Below the pieces are notes generated by a model, which was not told the origin of the DNA, searched no databases, and worked only from the letters and a program-made list of their open reading frames with translations. The position numbers and the translations under genes are program-made. A stretch of 64,000 nt of DNA from Homarus americanus (lineage: Eukaryota > Arthropoda > Malacostraca > Decapoda > Nephropidae), in assembly GCF_018991925.1 (NCBI RefSeq), contig NW_024742338.1, positions 3,798,261 to 3,862,260 on the forward strand, given 5' to 3'. Shown here in pieces: positions 49,601 through 59,578 of this stretch (its first letter is position 1; the number at the start of each line of letters is the position of its first letter).

Positions 49601-52600
49601 CTTCACTAAAAACGCTCTACGTCCTACAAACTGAGGCTCGCCGTGCATGAAACACGAGTGCCGAAAGCAAATTGTTTACCATTTCTTATTACGACACTTT
49701 TCACTGAAACGCGGGTACTTTCAACAAAAATATTGTATATTTCCATTCAAGTATTTATTCAAGTCAATTAGGAGGAAATATTATTGTAATACAACAGTTT
49801 TTTAACTAAACCATTCGAAAAGCGATTACGGTAACATCTTTTGAACGAAAGAAAGCGAAAGTCATTGCTTTCGTCACGATTTTATCCCACTTTCCATTGT
49901 AATACGCACGTAATTTCAGCAAAAATATTACATTTCCGTGAATGTATTATATCAAGCACAGTATGAATAGAATACCATTGTAATATAACAATATTTTAAC
50001 CAAAAGCTATTAAAAAAACGAGTAACTTCTCTTGAACATCGGAAGGTTAGGTAAAATCTTTTGTTTTCATCATGTATTTTATCCTATTTTACATTAAAAT
50101 ACATCACGTTTCAGCAAAACTACTATTTATTTCCGAGAATATATTCATTCAGGCGCAGTTTAGGTAAAATATACGTGTGATGTAACAGTTTTTTAACAGA
50201 AAACGATTCGAAAAACACGTGTACCGTCTAGCTGATACAGCTGGTTGTGCGTCATGCGTCGTTGTAAACAATAGGAGGTTGAAGTAGATTACCGGGTATT
50301 ATAGTAAGTGTGAAATATCGAAAAGGTTTTTAATACCGGTATTTTTTGTAGATCAATGAGAACTGTGATACCATATATGACATGATAAGTTAGCCTGTGC
50401 TAAGAACTTCAACATAGACTACTGAAAGCACGTTGTAAGGTAATTTAGCCTATTGTAAGTTGGTGAGCTTCATTTACTGAAGGAACTGCACAACATTTCA
50501 TTACTAATTGGTACATATTTTACATTTCCATTGTTTACTGGCAGTAAATGGTAAATATTTTTCATGTCTGAAGCTAAAAGTTGCTCCTCGCCCTTCCCAT
50601 CATGCACGGGTTCAACCTAACAAAACTATTACGCTTGTATAGGACGACCCCCAATTTTTTGCCTAAAAATTTGGTCTTAAAAACTCGAACTATACACGAG
50701 TATATACGGTATCTATTACAGTATAAAAAAAAAAGAGAGAAAATCTACACTGCTTATAAACTGCAGCCACTCACTGCTGAAAAAGGAAAGACCCTAAAAG
50801 AGATTAGTGTATGTGTGCAGTACTTAATGAAAGAGAGATTTACCTGCAGGTACAAGAGATGACCCATGAGCGTAGATTTGCCAGCATCAACATGACCAAC
50901 AACCACAAGGTTAAGAAGGTCTTTCCCACTCCCTCGCTGCTCCTTATACTCCGTCAAAACATCCACTGCCTTATCTCTAATCCTGGGGGGATTGATGATT
51001 AATAATGCTAATATTCAAATGATACTACAGTAAATTATAAGTATACTTTACCAACTAAAATTATAGAATATCAAGTGAGGTTATTGTGATTTAATAACTT
51101 CTTAATAAATGGTTGTCTACTGGTCCATTTAAGTTCACCTAGAAAAACAAAATCCACAAAACAAGAATTAATAATCTAGTTCATACTTAGCAGGAGTCTT
51201 GGTCACTGTTGGTGTATCTTTATCTCTCTCTTTGTCTTTGTCCTTCCACCCACGTACGGGAGTATTCGACCGAGACCGTTTGGACTCCCGCTCCTGGCTG
51301 CCAAGGTTGTTCTCTGCTGCTCCACTCTCTGATGAGGAAGATATTTCACTTTTAAACCACTGATCATCTCTGACTACCATACACGACAAGACAGATTTGG
51401 AACACAACACACGATTCATCCTCAAAGAGCCAGCAATATTCCCGGTGCAATTTATGACCACAGGTGGGTTATTTTACCTGTAGTGCTGACAACATAAAGA
51501 TTTTCCTACAGGGACTATACCACCACCTCATATAAAGGAAAGTGAACTATACAAATCATATTGATATATGAGAAAAGTGTTAAAGAACTTCTGAAGAATT
51601 ATGGCAGTGTTACTAATTTGGAGGACTGCCGGACATAGTTTACAAGGATGTAAATACTGTATTTGGGATGTGTTGGTAAATTAAGATACAAAAAGACTGT
51701 AGGTTAAATCAACTTATTTATGCTATAATAAATAATGAAAAAAGTTTTCATTATAAAGCTTGAACAACTCAACTGAATTTGGTACATATTCAACCACTAA
51801 TTGTACGGTCTCCTGTATCAGTAATTAAAACAGTACAACAACCCTGACTACACTAACCCTCAGCATCGTGAACGTTGAAGCCACGCACCACCCGAGGAGT
51901 ACTGCCACCTTTTGCTGGTGTGGTCACAACTATAGGGGCTGCAGGTTGTCTGGGAAGTTTAGATGCTTCAGATGATGGGGCCTTACAGCTTTGTGCTGAT
52001 TCACCTTTATAATCTCGATGATGGTTATGAGACAGTGTGAGCTGCTTCACACCATCTGAGGCTGTGAAAGGTTTATCTGAAAGAAACCAATAACTCATGT
52101 AGTTTTCAAAACATGGCAGCAATATACCCAAATGTGATTTAACTCACAACAAGAATTAGTGACATTATTAAACTCCCATAATTCACTACTTTGGGTAAGT
52201 TCAGAACACTGAAGTTAAAAGTGACACATTCAGTAAATAATTGTTTGAGATAAAACCTGTGGCTTCATCTAAGATGAACTAATTCTGAACATTAATGTTT
52301 CAATAATATTTTAAATATAATATAATCAAAATAGTCATCCTTCAATAGGAGGTACAATATCAACCATACAACAAGATGATCATTTACTCACCTCTGCTTC
52401 TAACACGCTTTTCTCTCTGTGGGAGTGACTGTGCTGTGGCTGGTGATGATGTCTTGTTGAGGAGAGCATTGAGGGAAGCATCCAGCTCAAACTTATGTGT
52501 TAAGACTGTTTCTGTCAGTTCTCCTTCACTGTATTTGTCACCCAGGATATTCCTCAATTCATCCAGAATGGATGCTAAGCGAACCTGTAAGCAGTTAGGC

Positions 52601-55600
52601 ATAAATAAAGTGGATTTGCCAGTGTACACAGTTTTGCTGTCTATATCAGTAATATTTATTTGTTTTGTATTTTCTTGATTTAAGCCTTTATTGTATCAAG
52701 GCGGCCAGAATCGGGAAAATATACACAAATATTCCCTCTTCATTAGTCAAGCATTGATTCTTACTGTTGTAATACATGTGTTCTGGTATAGATGTCCCCT
52801 TCTACAACACAACTCCAAATAATAATATGGTTTACCTCTTGGTTTATGCACTCTAGCATCAATCATAAGCAACATGACCTTCCCTATAGAAAAAAAAAAA
52901 AAAAAAAAACCTGGATATTTGGCTCCCCACTTATTTTTCCACACTGCTGTTTCCTGAATGTTTATTCCTAATACATTGCTTGCATCCTTCACCTCTCCCT
53001 TCCATCTCCTCCTTGATCTTCCCAATTTCTGTTTTTTTTTAAAACATCCACAACGCGTTGTGGTCATTTTCGCTCTTTGGATTTGGATTTACCGGCAACT
53101 CACATTTAACAGCAAAATTTACAGATCGTGAATTTGAAAGGCCCGTCCATCATTTCTACTAGTACCCCTTCCTCCTGCAGCGCTGTGCTCGTGTGATTGC
53201 CTTAAATTTCTACTTTCTTTGCATCGTGGCCTCTAAGCAACCTGAAAATCCTGCCAGAGTTGCTCGTGACCCAAAGAAGAAAAAAGTTTCCCTGAATATT
53301 GTGCAGAAGGTTGAAATATTATATAAACTAGACCATGGAGTGTTTAAATTTTGCCCCCATCCCACTTTGACTTACTGGCGTGGTCCAGGTCCCTTCAATG
53401 CCGTTAAATTGAGCTTCAACCTGTACTGTATTTCTAATGAAGTGAATTTGGATCACTGCAGCAGAGGCTCTACAATACACAGATTTACAGTATTACCTCA
53501 TCTTCAGGTGACAGAAGTGGCTTGACATAACTTGAAGAATCATGGCGACTTCTTTGTAGAGATTCTGACTGAAAAAGCAGAATACACTTTAATCAATAAC
53601 AGATTCATAAAGATAATGACATGAAATTTAATATTGATACAAAACTTAACTACCGGTATGTTCCATTTGCTAAGTTATTCTATGTACTATTGAGAGAAGA
53701 ATTAAATACGAATACGAGACAAAAAAAAAAAAAAAAAGTTACTTTCCAAAGCTACACTAACCTTGCGAGCGGTGCCATTGACAGCCTCCTCTTCCTCCTT
53801 TATGTCTTCTCCCGTTGGGAAATATAAGCCAAAACCTTGTGTATTGTCTCGGCTTCTGTTATATATATATTCCTCTGAAATATTACATCTAGTTATTATC
53901 ATACTTCAAAAACTTAAGAAAAAACTATAATACACTATTATTTTGATTACATAACATAGTAACTAAGATATCCTGATGACAAGTTTTAATGTACAGTATA
54001 AAAAGAGTTGAAACACAGACGACTGGCACCGTAGTCCCACTTTATGGCCGAAACAAACTGACTCTTGCGACATATCCAACAAGTCTATGAACTGGAAACC
54101 TATGACACCCGATAGTGTTAGAGGCTGAAACCTGCCCACTTGACAGGTACGTACCCATAAAACAACCTGGCTTACCGGTACATTTCCCCCAAAAGACACG
54201 AGGCAAAATCTGCAGTTTAAATATATTTTATAGATGATTAACCAAGTGTAAGTAGATTATTATGGTGATTCACATGTTACATTAGCATAGACTGAATCAT
54301 TTGGATCACTATATGATCATTTTAAGTCTTTACTGTCTTGAATGTATTGAAAATTTGATAGAATTGACTCCACTCCTCACCTCCCATGACAGACACACAC
54401 ACACACACTGTACAGTAGACAAAACAAATTATCCTCACCCATTCCTGGAGACACCCCATAGTCACCATCATCGACTGAATGGCCGTAAACATCTTCGTCA
54501 TATGCTTGGTTATATTCTGTCAATAAAAACTAAGTTGTGATTTTAGAAATACTTAAACTACAAAATACTCTTCAAAACACTTTCTAAATGCCATTTTATA
54601 AGATTCTTACATGAGAACAGTTTTTCAGAGTGTATATATTACAGTATCTTCATAAATGAACCAGATATTAAATCTTTTACATTCACAATTACACTTTTAC
54701 TGCTAACTGTATTAATAGTTTTTAACATTCAGGTAATTAAAAAAAAAAATGAGTGAGTCTTGACAAACTACACCTAAGTTTAAAATTAAATTAACTGTCA
54801 AGTATGATACAGCACACTATACTGTACAGTAATTAAGATCCTTTAACATTACCTAACTCGTAAAACACTAGTTTTAACGATACAGTAAATGGAACCAAAA
54901 CTCAATACAAATGACCTTCCCTTCCCAAACACCAGACTTGTGTTCCATGTATTAATATGAACACAGCAGGGAAGGTCTCACCCTGGTGAAATATCTTGCA
55001 GTAGGTAGCTAGAATGGCAATTCTGAGAACAGCACTGCCATCAAAAGTGATAGATTTCGTTAATTTTTTCCACAGATGTTCTTATCATTATACAGGTAGT
55101 AAGTATTTTAAAAGAGGTAGTAACTTTTTATTTTAATTATAAGTATTTTTATTTATTTTTTTAGTTTTTCTCTATCTACGATCATAAATTACCTGTAATG
55201 GTCAGGGCATGAAGGATGAGGGAAATTGCAAGATAAAACACGGTAAAAAAATCGATCATATGACACTAAAATTATGTATCTTTTTTACTGTAACTACTCC
55301 TCTGAAAATCCTGCCGAGTCACCGCATGTTGTCTGTTTGTTTACACCGACCCGCCCGGTGCTAGCGTTCACTTACGTCCACAAAATACATATTACATCAT
55401 GTCACTAGTTGCTTTCATTGTTACCAGATATCAAAATAAATATTGTACTTTCTGTTTAATTTAGCAGGGGTGTGTGGCTAGGAAATTAGGTAGGTTTCTT
55501 TGGTTGGTTAGGTCAGGTTTTATTAGGTTCTGTGCATTGTCGTATTATTTTTATTACTTACTATCATCCAAAGAACATCTGTGGAAAAAATGAACAACTC

Positions 55601-56566
55601 CTTCTGGTGGTAATGCTGTTCTCAGACATAACCGTTAAGACACACAACTAAAATGGACTTATGCCGTGATTTTAAACTGGGACAATGTGTGTGCAGAACA
55701 ACAGTAGTCTGAAATAACAGAAATGTGGTCCCTACTCAACATGGTAATTGTCGTATTGTCATTTATCAAAATAGGCAAAACAACCCAATCAAACCTAGCC
55801 TTACCTAATATAACTGAAATATTGGTAATTTTTCTTTATCCACCCATCACTTTTTTGTCACATGAAAAATATATAATTTTTTTTAGTTTTCTTGCTGTTT
55901 TAGATGATTCTGACATTTATGTATGGGGTAAATCATTTTTTTTCTCTTTAGTTAGGTTAAGTCAGGTTAAGTTAGGTTAGGTTGGGTTTTCTTGCCGTTT
56001 TAGATGATTATAAATGTCACAATCATCTACAACAGCAAAAAAACTAAAAAAAATTATATATTTTTCATGTGACAAATAAGTGATGGGTGGATAAAGAAAA
56101 ATTACTTAAATATATTCTATGATAGTTAAATTAGGTTAAGTTAGGTTTGATTCAGGTTCATCACGTGTTTATTCTATAATTTTCACCAGAATCAAGCTTA
56201 ACAAATTCCTAGTGTTAGATGGTTCTTTGAGAAAACTCCACATTAAAATATATTGTGAAAATCAGAGATGTATAAATCTAATGGTTTTAAAATTAACTAC
56301 GAGTATTCCTCATATATTCCAAGATAACTATACTTAATGCGTCCGTGTATTATATGTATATTAATTAATTCTGAAGGCTATATTAGGGTCTATTACCTGA
56401 TATATACTATAGAGGGTGACCCCATATTTAAGAACTCTCTAGAGCTGGCATAACAAACCTTTACATCTGTTTAATATAAAAGCCCTGGAGAGAACACCAA
56501 GGCAAGTATTTAATTATACTTACCTTCGTCATAATCTAATTTCCTAACATCTCTATGCCGCGACAT
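40656..56566 (-). CDS. HBS1L: HBS1-like translational GTPase (15 coding exons, complete)
   Basis: HBS1L is an eRF3/EF-1alpha-family GTPase that loads Pelota (Dom34) into the empty A site of stalled ribosomes for no-go and non-stop mRNA decay; it acts in the cytosol. The exons join without phase conflict to 748 residues, near the human length of about 684. The start [20 protein letters not shown] matches the HBS1L N-terminus. Residues about 85-145 are the HBS1_N helical domain ([17 protein letters not shown]). A disordered Ser/Lys-rich linker follows to about 300. GTPase motifs: G1 GHVDAGKST at about 331-339, the ERSRGITVD switch region, G3 DAPGH at about 408, G4 NKLD at about 470. Beta-barrel domains II and III end in [15 protein letters not shown]. 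No stop or frameshift was seen. Several introns carry transposon insertions. Confidence 0.95.
41341..41353. repeat. Poly-G run
   Basis: A short homopolymeric G tract in the last HBS1L intron. Nothing else supported around it. Confidence 0.8.
41989..42011. repeat. Poly-A tract
   Basis: About 23 A residues in the last HBS1L intron; it may mark the 3' end of a retroposed sequence to its left, but no source is identifiable. Confidence 0.8.
42360..42605 (-). CDS. HBS1L: HBS1L exon 14 (domain III)
   Basis: Eighty-two codons, phase 0-0, acceptor attttcag|gtt and donor act cag|gtaagt. Encodes [12 protein letters not shown] and [19 protein letters not shown], the highly conserved end of the family. 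Confidence 0.96.
43380..43420. mobile_element. Possible Tc1/mariner-like terminus
   Basis: TACAGTGAGGGTCAAAAGTT resembles Tc1/mariner inverted-repeat ends with a TA border. No partner end was found, so only a decayed terminus is claimed. Confidence 0.25.
44734..44933 (-). CDS. HBS1L: HBS1L exon 13 (domains II/III)
   Basis: Acceptor gttgcag|gt and donor gca cag|gtaggt. Encodes the end of domain II ([13 protein letters not shown]) and the start of domain III ([20 protein letters not shown]). Confidence 0.94.
46359..46532 (-). CDS. HBS1L: HBS1L exon 12 (domain II)
   Basis: Acceptor tttccag|at and donor aaa a|gtgagt. Encodes [20 protein letters not shown] and [20 protein letters not shown], the beta-barrel domain II. 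Confidence 0.95.
47634..47867 (-). CDS. HBS1L: HBS1L exon 11 (G4, G5)
   Basis: Acceptor cccccag|gt and donor att g|gtaagt. Encodes [16 protein letters not shown] with NKLD (guanine specificity), later [12 protein letters not shown] (G5-like) and [14 protein letters not shown], closing the GTPase domain. Confidence 0.95.
48752..48981 (-). CDS. HBS1L: HBS1L exon 10 (G3)
   Basis: Acceptor gttgcag|a and donor cta g|gtgagt. Encodes [10 protein letters not shown], then [20 protein letters not shown] (G3 DAPGH with the catalytic His after it) and [15 protein letters not shown]. Confidence 0.96.
49126..49232 (-). CDS. HBS1L: HBS1L exon 9 (switch I)
   Basis: Acceptor cttttag|ggc and donor gag ag|gtaatg. 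Encodes [20 protein letters not shown] and [13 protein letters not shown], the switch I region typical of HBS1/eRF3/EF-1alpha proteins. Confidence 0.94.
49469..50709. mobile_element. TIR DNA element inside an HBS1L intron
   Basis: Ends CCGTATATTCTCGTCTATAA and (complement of) ATACACGAGTATATACGG form imperfect inverted repeats, flanked by TA (49467-49468 and 50710-50711). Subterminal blocks TCGACCC, ATTTTTTG and CTCGTTTATAG recur at both ends in mirrored order. The ~1.2-kb body shows no transposase, so it is non-autonomous. Superfamily is uncertain. Confidence 0.75.
50844..50982 (-). CDS. HBS1L: HBS1L exon 8 (G1/P-loop)
   Basis: Acceptor ccccccag|g and donor ctg cag|gtaaat. Encodes [20 protein letters not shown] and [15 protein letters not shown] is the nucleotide-binding P-loop of the translational GTPase family. 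Confidence 0.95.
51187..51373 (-). CDS. HBS1L: HBS1L exon 7 (linker; start could be 51373 or 51367)
   Basis: Donor gct aa|gtatga. Phase requires two bases before a full codon. Two acceptors six bases apart satisfy this (tag|tc at 51373, cagag|at at 51367), giving VRDDQWF or DDQWF. Encodes [10 protein letters not shown] and a Lys/Asp/Glu-rich stretch [11 protein letters not shown] ending TKTPAK. Confidence 0.75.
51858..52076 (-). CDS. HBS1L: HBS1L exon 6 (linker)
   Basis: Acceptor ctttcag|at and donor gag g|gttagt. Encodes a disordered linker with [20 protein letters not shown]. Such a long variable linker before the GTPase domain is normal in the family. Confidence 0.85.
52392..52584 (-). 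CDS. HBS1L: HBS1L exon 5 (HBS1_N domain)
   Basis: Acceptor gcttacag|gtt and donor aga g|gtgagt. Encodes [20 protein letters not shown] and a second helix [19 protein letters not shown], the helical HBS1_N domain that contacts the ribosome, then a basic end. Confidence 0.9.
52747..53067 (-). pseudogene. Possible non-LTR retrotransposon C-terminal scrap
   Basis: The minus-strand frame contains [19 protein letters not shown], like the 'GRPxxRWxDxVxxDxxxLG' end of RTE/Jockey-type polymerase ORFs, followed by a Trp-rich stretch and a poly-F low-complexity tail. It sits in an HBS1L intron. Confidence 0.4.
53226..53430 (+). pseudogene. Tigger transposase N-terminal fragment
   Basis: The plus-strand frame contains [20 protein letters not shown] and [18 protein letters not shown]. 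This is the pattern of the basic leader and first helix of the CENP-B-type DNA-binding domain at the start of Tigger transposases. The usual initiator ATG position reads GTG at 53226. Coding similarity ends near 53345, and sequence to about 53430 resembles a terminal-repeat region (ends TACTGTA). It lies in the HBS1L intron just below exon 4. Confidence 0.5.
53497..53568 (-). CDS. HBS1L: HBS1L exon 4
   Basis: Twenty-four codons in phase 0 at both ends. Acceptor ttttcag|tca and donor gat gag|gtaata. Encodes [20 protein letters not shown] and PEDE. As a phase 0-0 exon it could be skipped without a frameshift. Confidence 0.8.
53762..53874 (-). CDS. HBS1L: HBS1L exon 3
   Basis: Acceptor tatttcag|ag and donor cgc aag|gttagt. 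Encodes [11 protein letters not shown] and an acidic run [11 protein letters not shown]. The IYxRxRD motif is shared with other HBS1L proteins. Confidence 0.88.
54439..54516 (-). CDS. HBS1L: HBS1L exon 2
   Basis: Acceptor attgacag|aa and donor atg g|gtgagg. Encodes the acidic stretch [20 protein letters not shown], which parallels the 'DDDLYGQSVEDDY' region of vertebrate HBS1L. Confidence 0.92.
55022..55626. mobile_element. TIR element in HBS1L intron 1
   Basis: TCTGAGAACAGCACTGCCA with ATTTTTTCCACAGATGTTCT (55022-55083) is mirrored by AGAACATCTGTGGAAAAAAT and GGTAATGCTGTTCTCAGA (55571-55626). The 0.5-kb interior is AT-rich with no ORF, so it is non-autonomous. Confidence 0.75.
55825..56105. 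mobile_element. Foldback MITE with TTAGG-like loop in HBS1L intron 1
   Basis: Left arm 55825-55920 (GTAATTTTTCTTTATCCACC ... GACATTTAT) and right arm 56010-56105 are reverse complements over about 96 bp with few mismatches. The ~90-bp spacer contains GGTTAAGTTAGGTTAGGTTG. No coding capacity. Confidence 0.85.
56524..56566 (-). CDS. HBS1L: HBS1L exon 1
   Basis: ATG at 56566-56564, 14 codons plus one base, donor gaa g|gtaagt. It encodes [14 protein letters not shown], matching the conserved N-terminus of HBS1L proteins. This is the only ATG that fits. Confidence 0.93.
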
Positions 56567-57071
56567 GTTGTAAATGAAGTGTCAAAATGTGCTTCAGTGT
56601 TATTCCTCGACGACCCTTGCCACAGACCATGTTGGACTTGTCTCAACTTCTAGTTTCAGAATATCTTGATATATTGTAATAATATATCGTAAATTTAAAA
56701 AAAAAATTATCATAGAAACAAATTTAAGTTTATAAATATTATTTATATTATAAAACGTTAAGATGGTTTAGTTTATTCATAATAATTTACAAAACTTAAA
56801 GTCGAAGTTGGAGTTACATTTACCACACGGAGACTGACGACAAGAAGCAAAATAAAGATGGCAGTGCAAATTTCCCGGGATATTTAAAGTGGACAACTAA
56901 CACTAATACATTACTTCTTCAGTCATACAATTGTCTATATTTATATCTAATATCAATCATAACTTCCAACTTTATCATATCAGAGCCCAATATTATTCAA
57001 AATCGTATTAATAAGGAACTATACATGATTTAGAACAACTTTGACTGGATGTTATTTTCGATACAATTAAT
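56567..57071 (-). promoter_or_regulatory. HBS1L: HBS1L 5' UTR and putative promoter region
   Basis: The region upstream of the HBS1L ATG should hold the 5' UTR and promoter. It contains GACCATGTTGGACTTG at about 56625 and AAGATGGCAGT near 56853, a YY1-like motif common near housekeeping promoters. No clear TATA box is placed at a fixed distance. The transcription start cannot be set from sequence. Confidence 0.4.
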
Positions 57072-57126
57072 ACTTTAGTAGATGTTTTGCTTTTAAATTT
57101 TTCGAATATGGTGAGTATTTTTCAAG
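57072..57126. repeat. Left 55-bp inverted repeat bordering the minisatellite
   Basis: Reads ACTTTAGTAG ... GGTGAGTATTTTTCAAG. It matches the complement of 58536-58590 at 52 of 55 positions by eye. Confidence 0.92.
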
Positions 57127-57139
57127 TTGGCGACTGGAA

Positions 57140-58535
57140 AACTAGCCGCCATCTTGAATAATAGCCGCCATCTTGAATAATAGCCACCATCTTATGTAAT
57201 AGCCGCCATCTTAAATAATAGCCGCCATCTTGAACAATAGCCGCCATTTTATGTAATAGCCACCATCTTATGTAATAGCCACCATCTTATGTAATAGCCA
57301 CCATCTTATATAATAGCCACCATCGTGAATAATAGCCACCATCTTATATAATAGCCACCATCTTGAATAATAGCCACCATCTTATGTAATAGCCGCCATC
57401 TTAAATAATAGCCGCCATCTTGAACAATAGCCGCCATTTTATGTAATAGCCACCATCTTGAATAATATCCACCATCTTATGTAATAGCCACCATCTTATG
57501 TAATAGCCACCATCTTATATAATAGCCACCATCGTGAATAATAGCCACCATCTTATATAATAGCCACCATCTTGAATAATAGCCACCATCTTATGTAATA
57601 GCCGCATCTTAAATAATAGCGCCATCTTAAAAACAATAGCCGCCATTTTATGTAATAGCCACCATCTTGAATAATATACACCATCTACGTAATACCATCT
57701 TACGTAATAGCCGCCATCATACCTTCAAATAATATACCTTCATATATAGTCTTCAAAACAACAGCCGCCATTTTATAATAGCCACCATCTTGAATAATAT
57801 CCACCATCATTTACGCCATTCAACAATAGCCACCATCTTATATAACACCATCTTAAATAATAGCCGCCATCTTAAATAATAGCCACCATCTTAAATAATA
57901 GCCACCATCTTAAATAATAGCCACCATCTTGAATAATATCCACCATCTTATGTAATAGCCGCCATCTTAAATAATAGCCACCATCTTATATAATAGCCGC
58001 CATCTTAAATAATAGCCACCATCTTAAATAATAGCCACCATCTTAAATAATAGCCACCATCTTGAAAAATATCCACCATCTTATATAATAGCCACCATCT
58101 TATATAATAGCCACCATCTTAAATAATAGCCGCCATCTTGAAAAATATCCACCATCTTATATAATAGCCACCATCTTATATAATAGCCACCATCTTAAAT
58201 AATAGCCGCCATCTTGAAAAATATCCACCATCTTATATAATAGCCACCATCTTATATAATAGCCACCATCTTATATAATAGCCGCCATCTTGAAAAATAT
58301 CCACCATCTTATATAATAGCCACCATCTTATATAATAGCCACCATCTTATATAATAGCCGCCATCTTGAAAAATATCCACCATCTTATATAATAGCCGCC
58401 ATCTTATATAATAGCCACCATCTTGAAAAATATCCACCATCTTATATAATAGCCACCATCTTATGTAATAGCCACCATCTTAAATAATAGCCGCCATCTT
58501 GAATAATAGCCACCATCTTAAATAATAGCCGCCAT
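57140..58535. repeat. About 19-bp minisatellite array with GCC(G/A)CCAT core
   Basis: Roughly 70 units of the form AATAGCC(G/A)CCATCTTRWRT, alternating mainly between CTTATATAATAGCC and CTTGAATAATAGCC variants. Higher-order repetition is visible: a block near 57150-57330 recurs near 57340-57540. A degraded patch lies at 57600-57840. The core GCCGCCATCTTG equals a YY1-type site and GCCAT the Drosophila Pho core. Open frames inside are repeat artefacts. Confidence 0.95.
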
Positions 58536-58590
58536 CTTGAAAAATACTCACCATATTCGAAAAATTTAAAAGCAAAATAACTGCTAAAGT
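58536..58590. repeat. Right 55-bp inverted repeat bordering the minisatellite
   Basis: Reads CTTGAAAAATACTCACC ... CTGCTAAAGT, the complement of 57072-57126 with three mismatches seen. Confidence 0.92.
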
Positions 58591-58620
58591 CTCCATTTCC
58601 TGACCAACACCAGCGCAGGT

Positions 58621-59050
58621 ACAGATACATTCAGGAGACAGTACTTGCCAACAGTGTGTAACAGAGACGTGGCGGATGAAGGAATAAAAAAAAAGGGGGG
58701 AGGGGGAGTCCAGTCCAAGAAGTTGTCGGTGGGGGGAATGTAAGTCTCACCAGATATTTTCTTTTAAATTTGATCAATATGATGGATATTTTTAAGGAAA
58801 TTTTTAAGGCCATGTGTACTTAATATTAAGAGATATTCTGAAGGCAATAGTAATTACTTTTTATTAAACAATAATGCCTGTACAATACTGCATTAAAGAA
58901 AAGTAATGGAATTTTGTGATGGAAAGGGCGGTTCGGACCCCTTAGGAACCACCCCTCCTCGACCCGCCTTTGCACAGAGGTGACCGACAGCCCGAGAGAG
59001 TTAGGAACGATCAGTGGCGAAGAGGATAAAGTGAAGTAGGAATCAACTAA
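58621..59050. repeat. Dispersed repeat interrupted by a second repeat (copy 2 of the 29860 family)
   Basis: 58640-58671 (CAGTACTTGCCAACAGTG...GTAACAGAGACGTG) and 58979-59030 (TGACCGAC...GATCAGTGGCGAAGAG) are contiguous in a related copy at 43931-44015. Here they are separated by about 300 bp, of which 58770-58978 matches the repeat at 29860-30055. It reads as a nested insertion, although independent rearrangement is possible. Confidence 0.55.
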
Positions 59051-59410
59051 GGATCAATCACCTATTAGAAAGAGAACCTCAGTGATTAATAAAAACAAAC
59101 CTCAAGGTCTGGCGGGTATTGGACCCCCGCCCCCCTCCAGACCAGACGGCTGATGTAATAGTCCTCTACCCCCCCCGCCCCCCTCCAGACCAGACGGCTG
59201 ATGTAATAGTCCTCTACCTCTGCCCCAACAAGATATAAAGATACCCTCCAAGTAGTCAGTTAGTAACTACCCTTCATGACCTAGGCGAGTCAGTACTCCT
59301 GCTCGGTCAATTCTTGCCTAAGCATAATGTTAACTTATACGATGATTTTAATGTATAAGTAAATATCTATCTATCTTACACTGGTCACTCTACACTAGTG
59401 ATAATCATGA

Positions 59411-59412
<2 letters not shown>

Positions 59413-59452
<40 letters not shown>
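59413..59452. repeat. (GATA)n microsatellite
   Basis: Ten uninterrupted AGAT units. Confidence 0.97.
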
Positions 59453-59521
59453 CAAGTACCGGCAGTGATCATATGACTGGTGAGAAGTGAACTACATATT
59501 GTTGACGAGCGAGCACCTAAT

Positions 59522-59525
<4 letters not shown>

Positions 59526-59578
<53 letters not shown>
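59526..59578. repeat. (TC)n microsatellite
   Basis: About 53 bp of uninterrupted CT dinucleotides. Confidence 0.97.
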
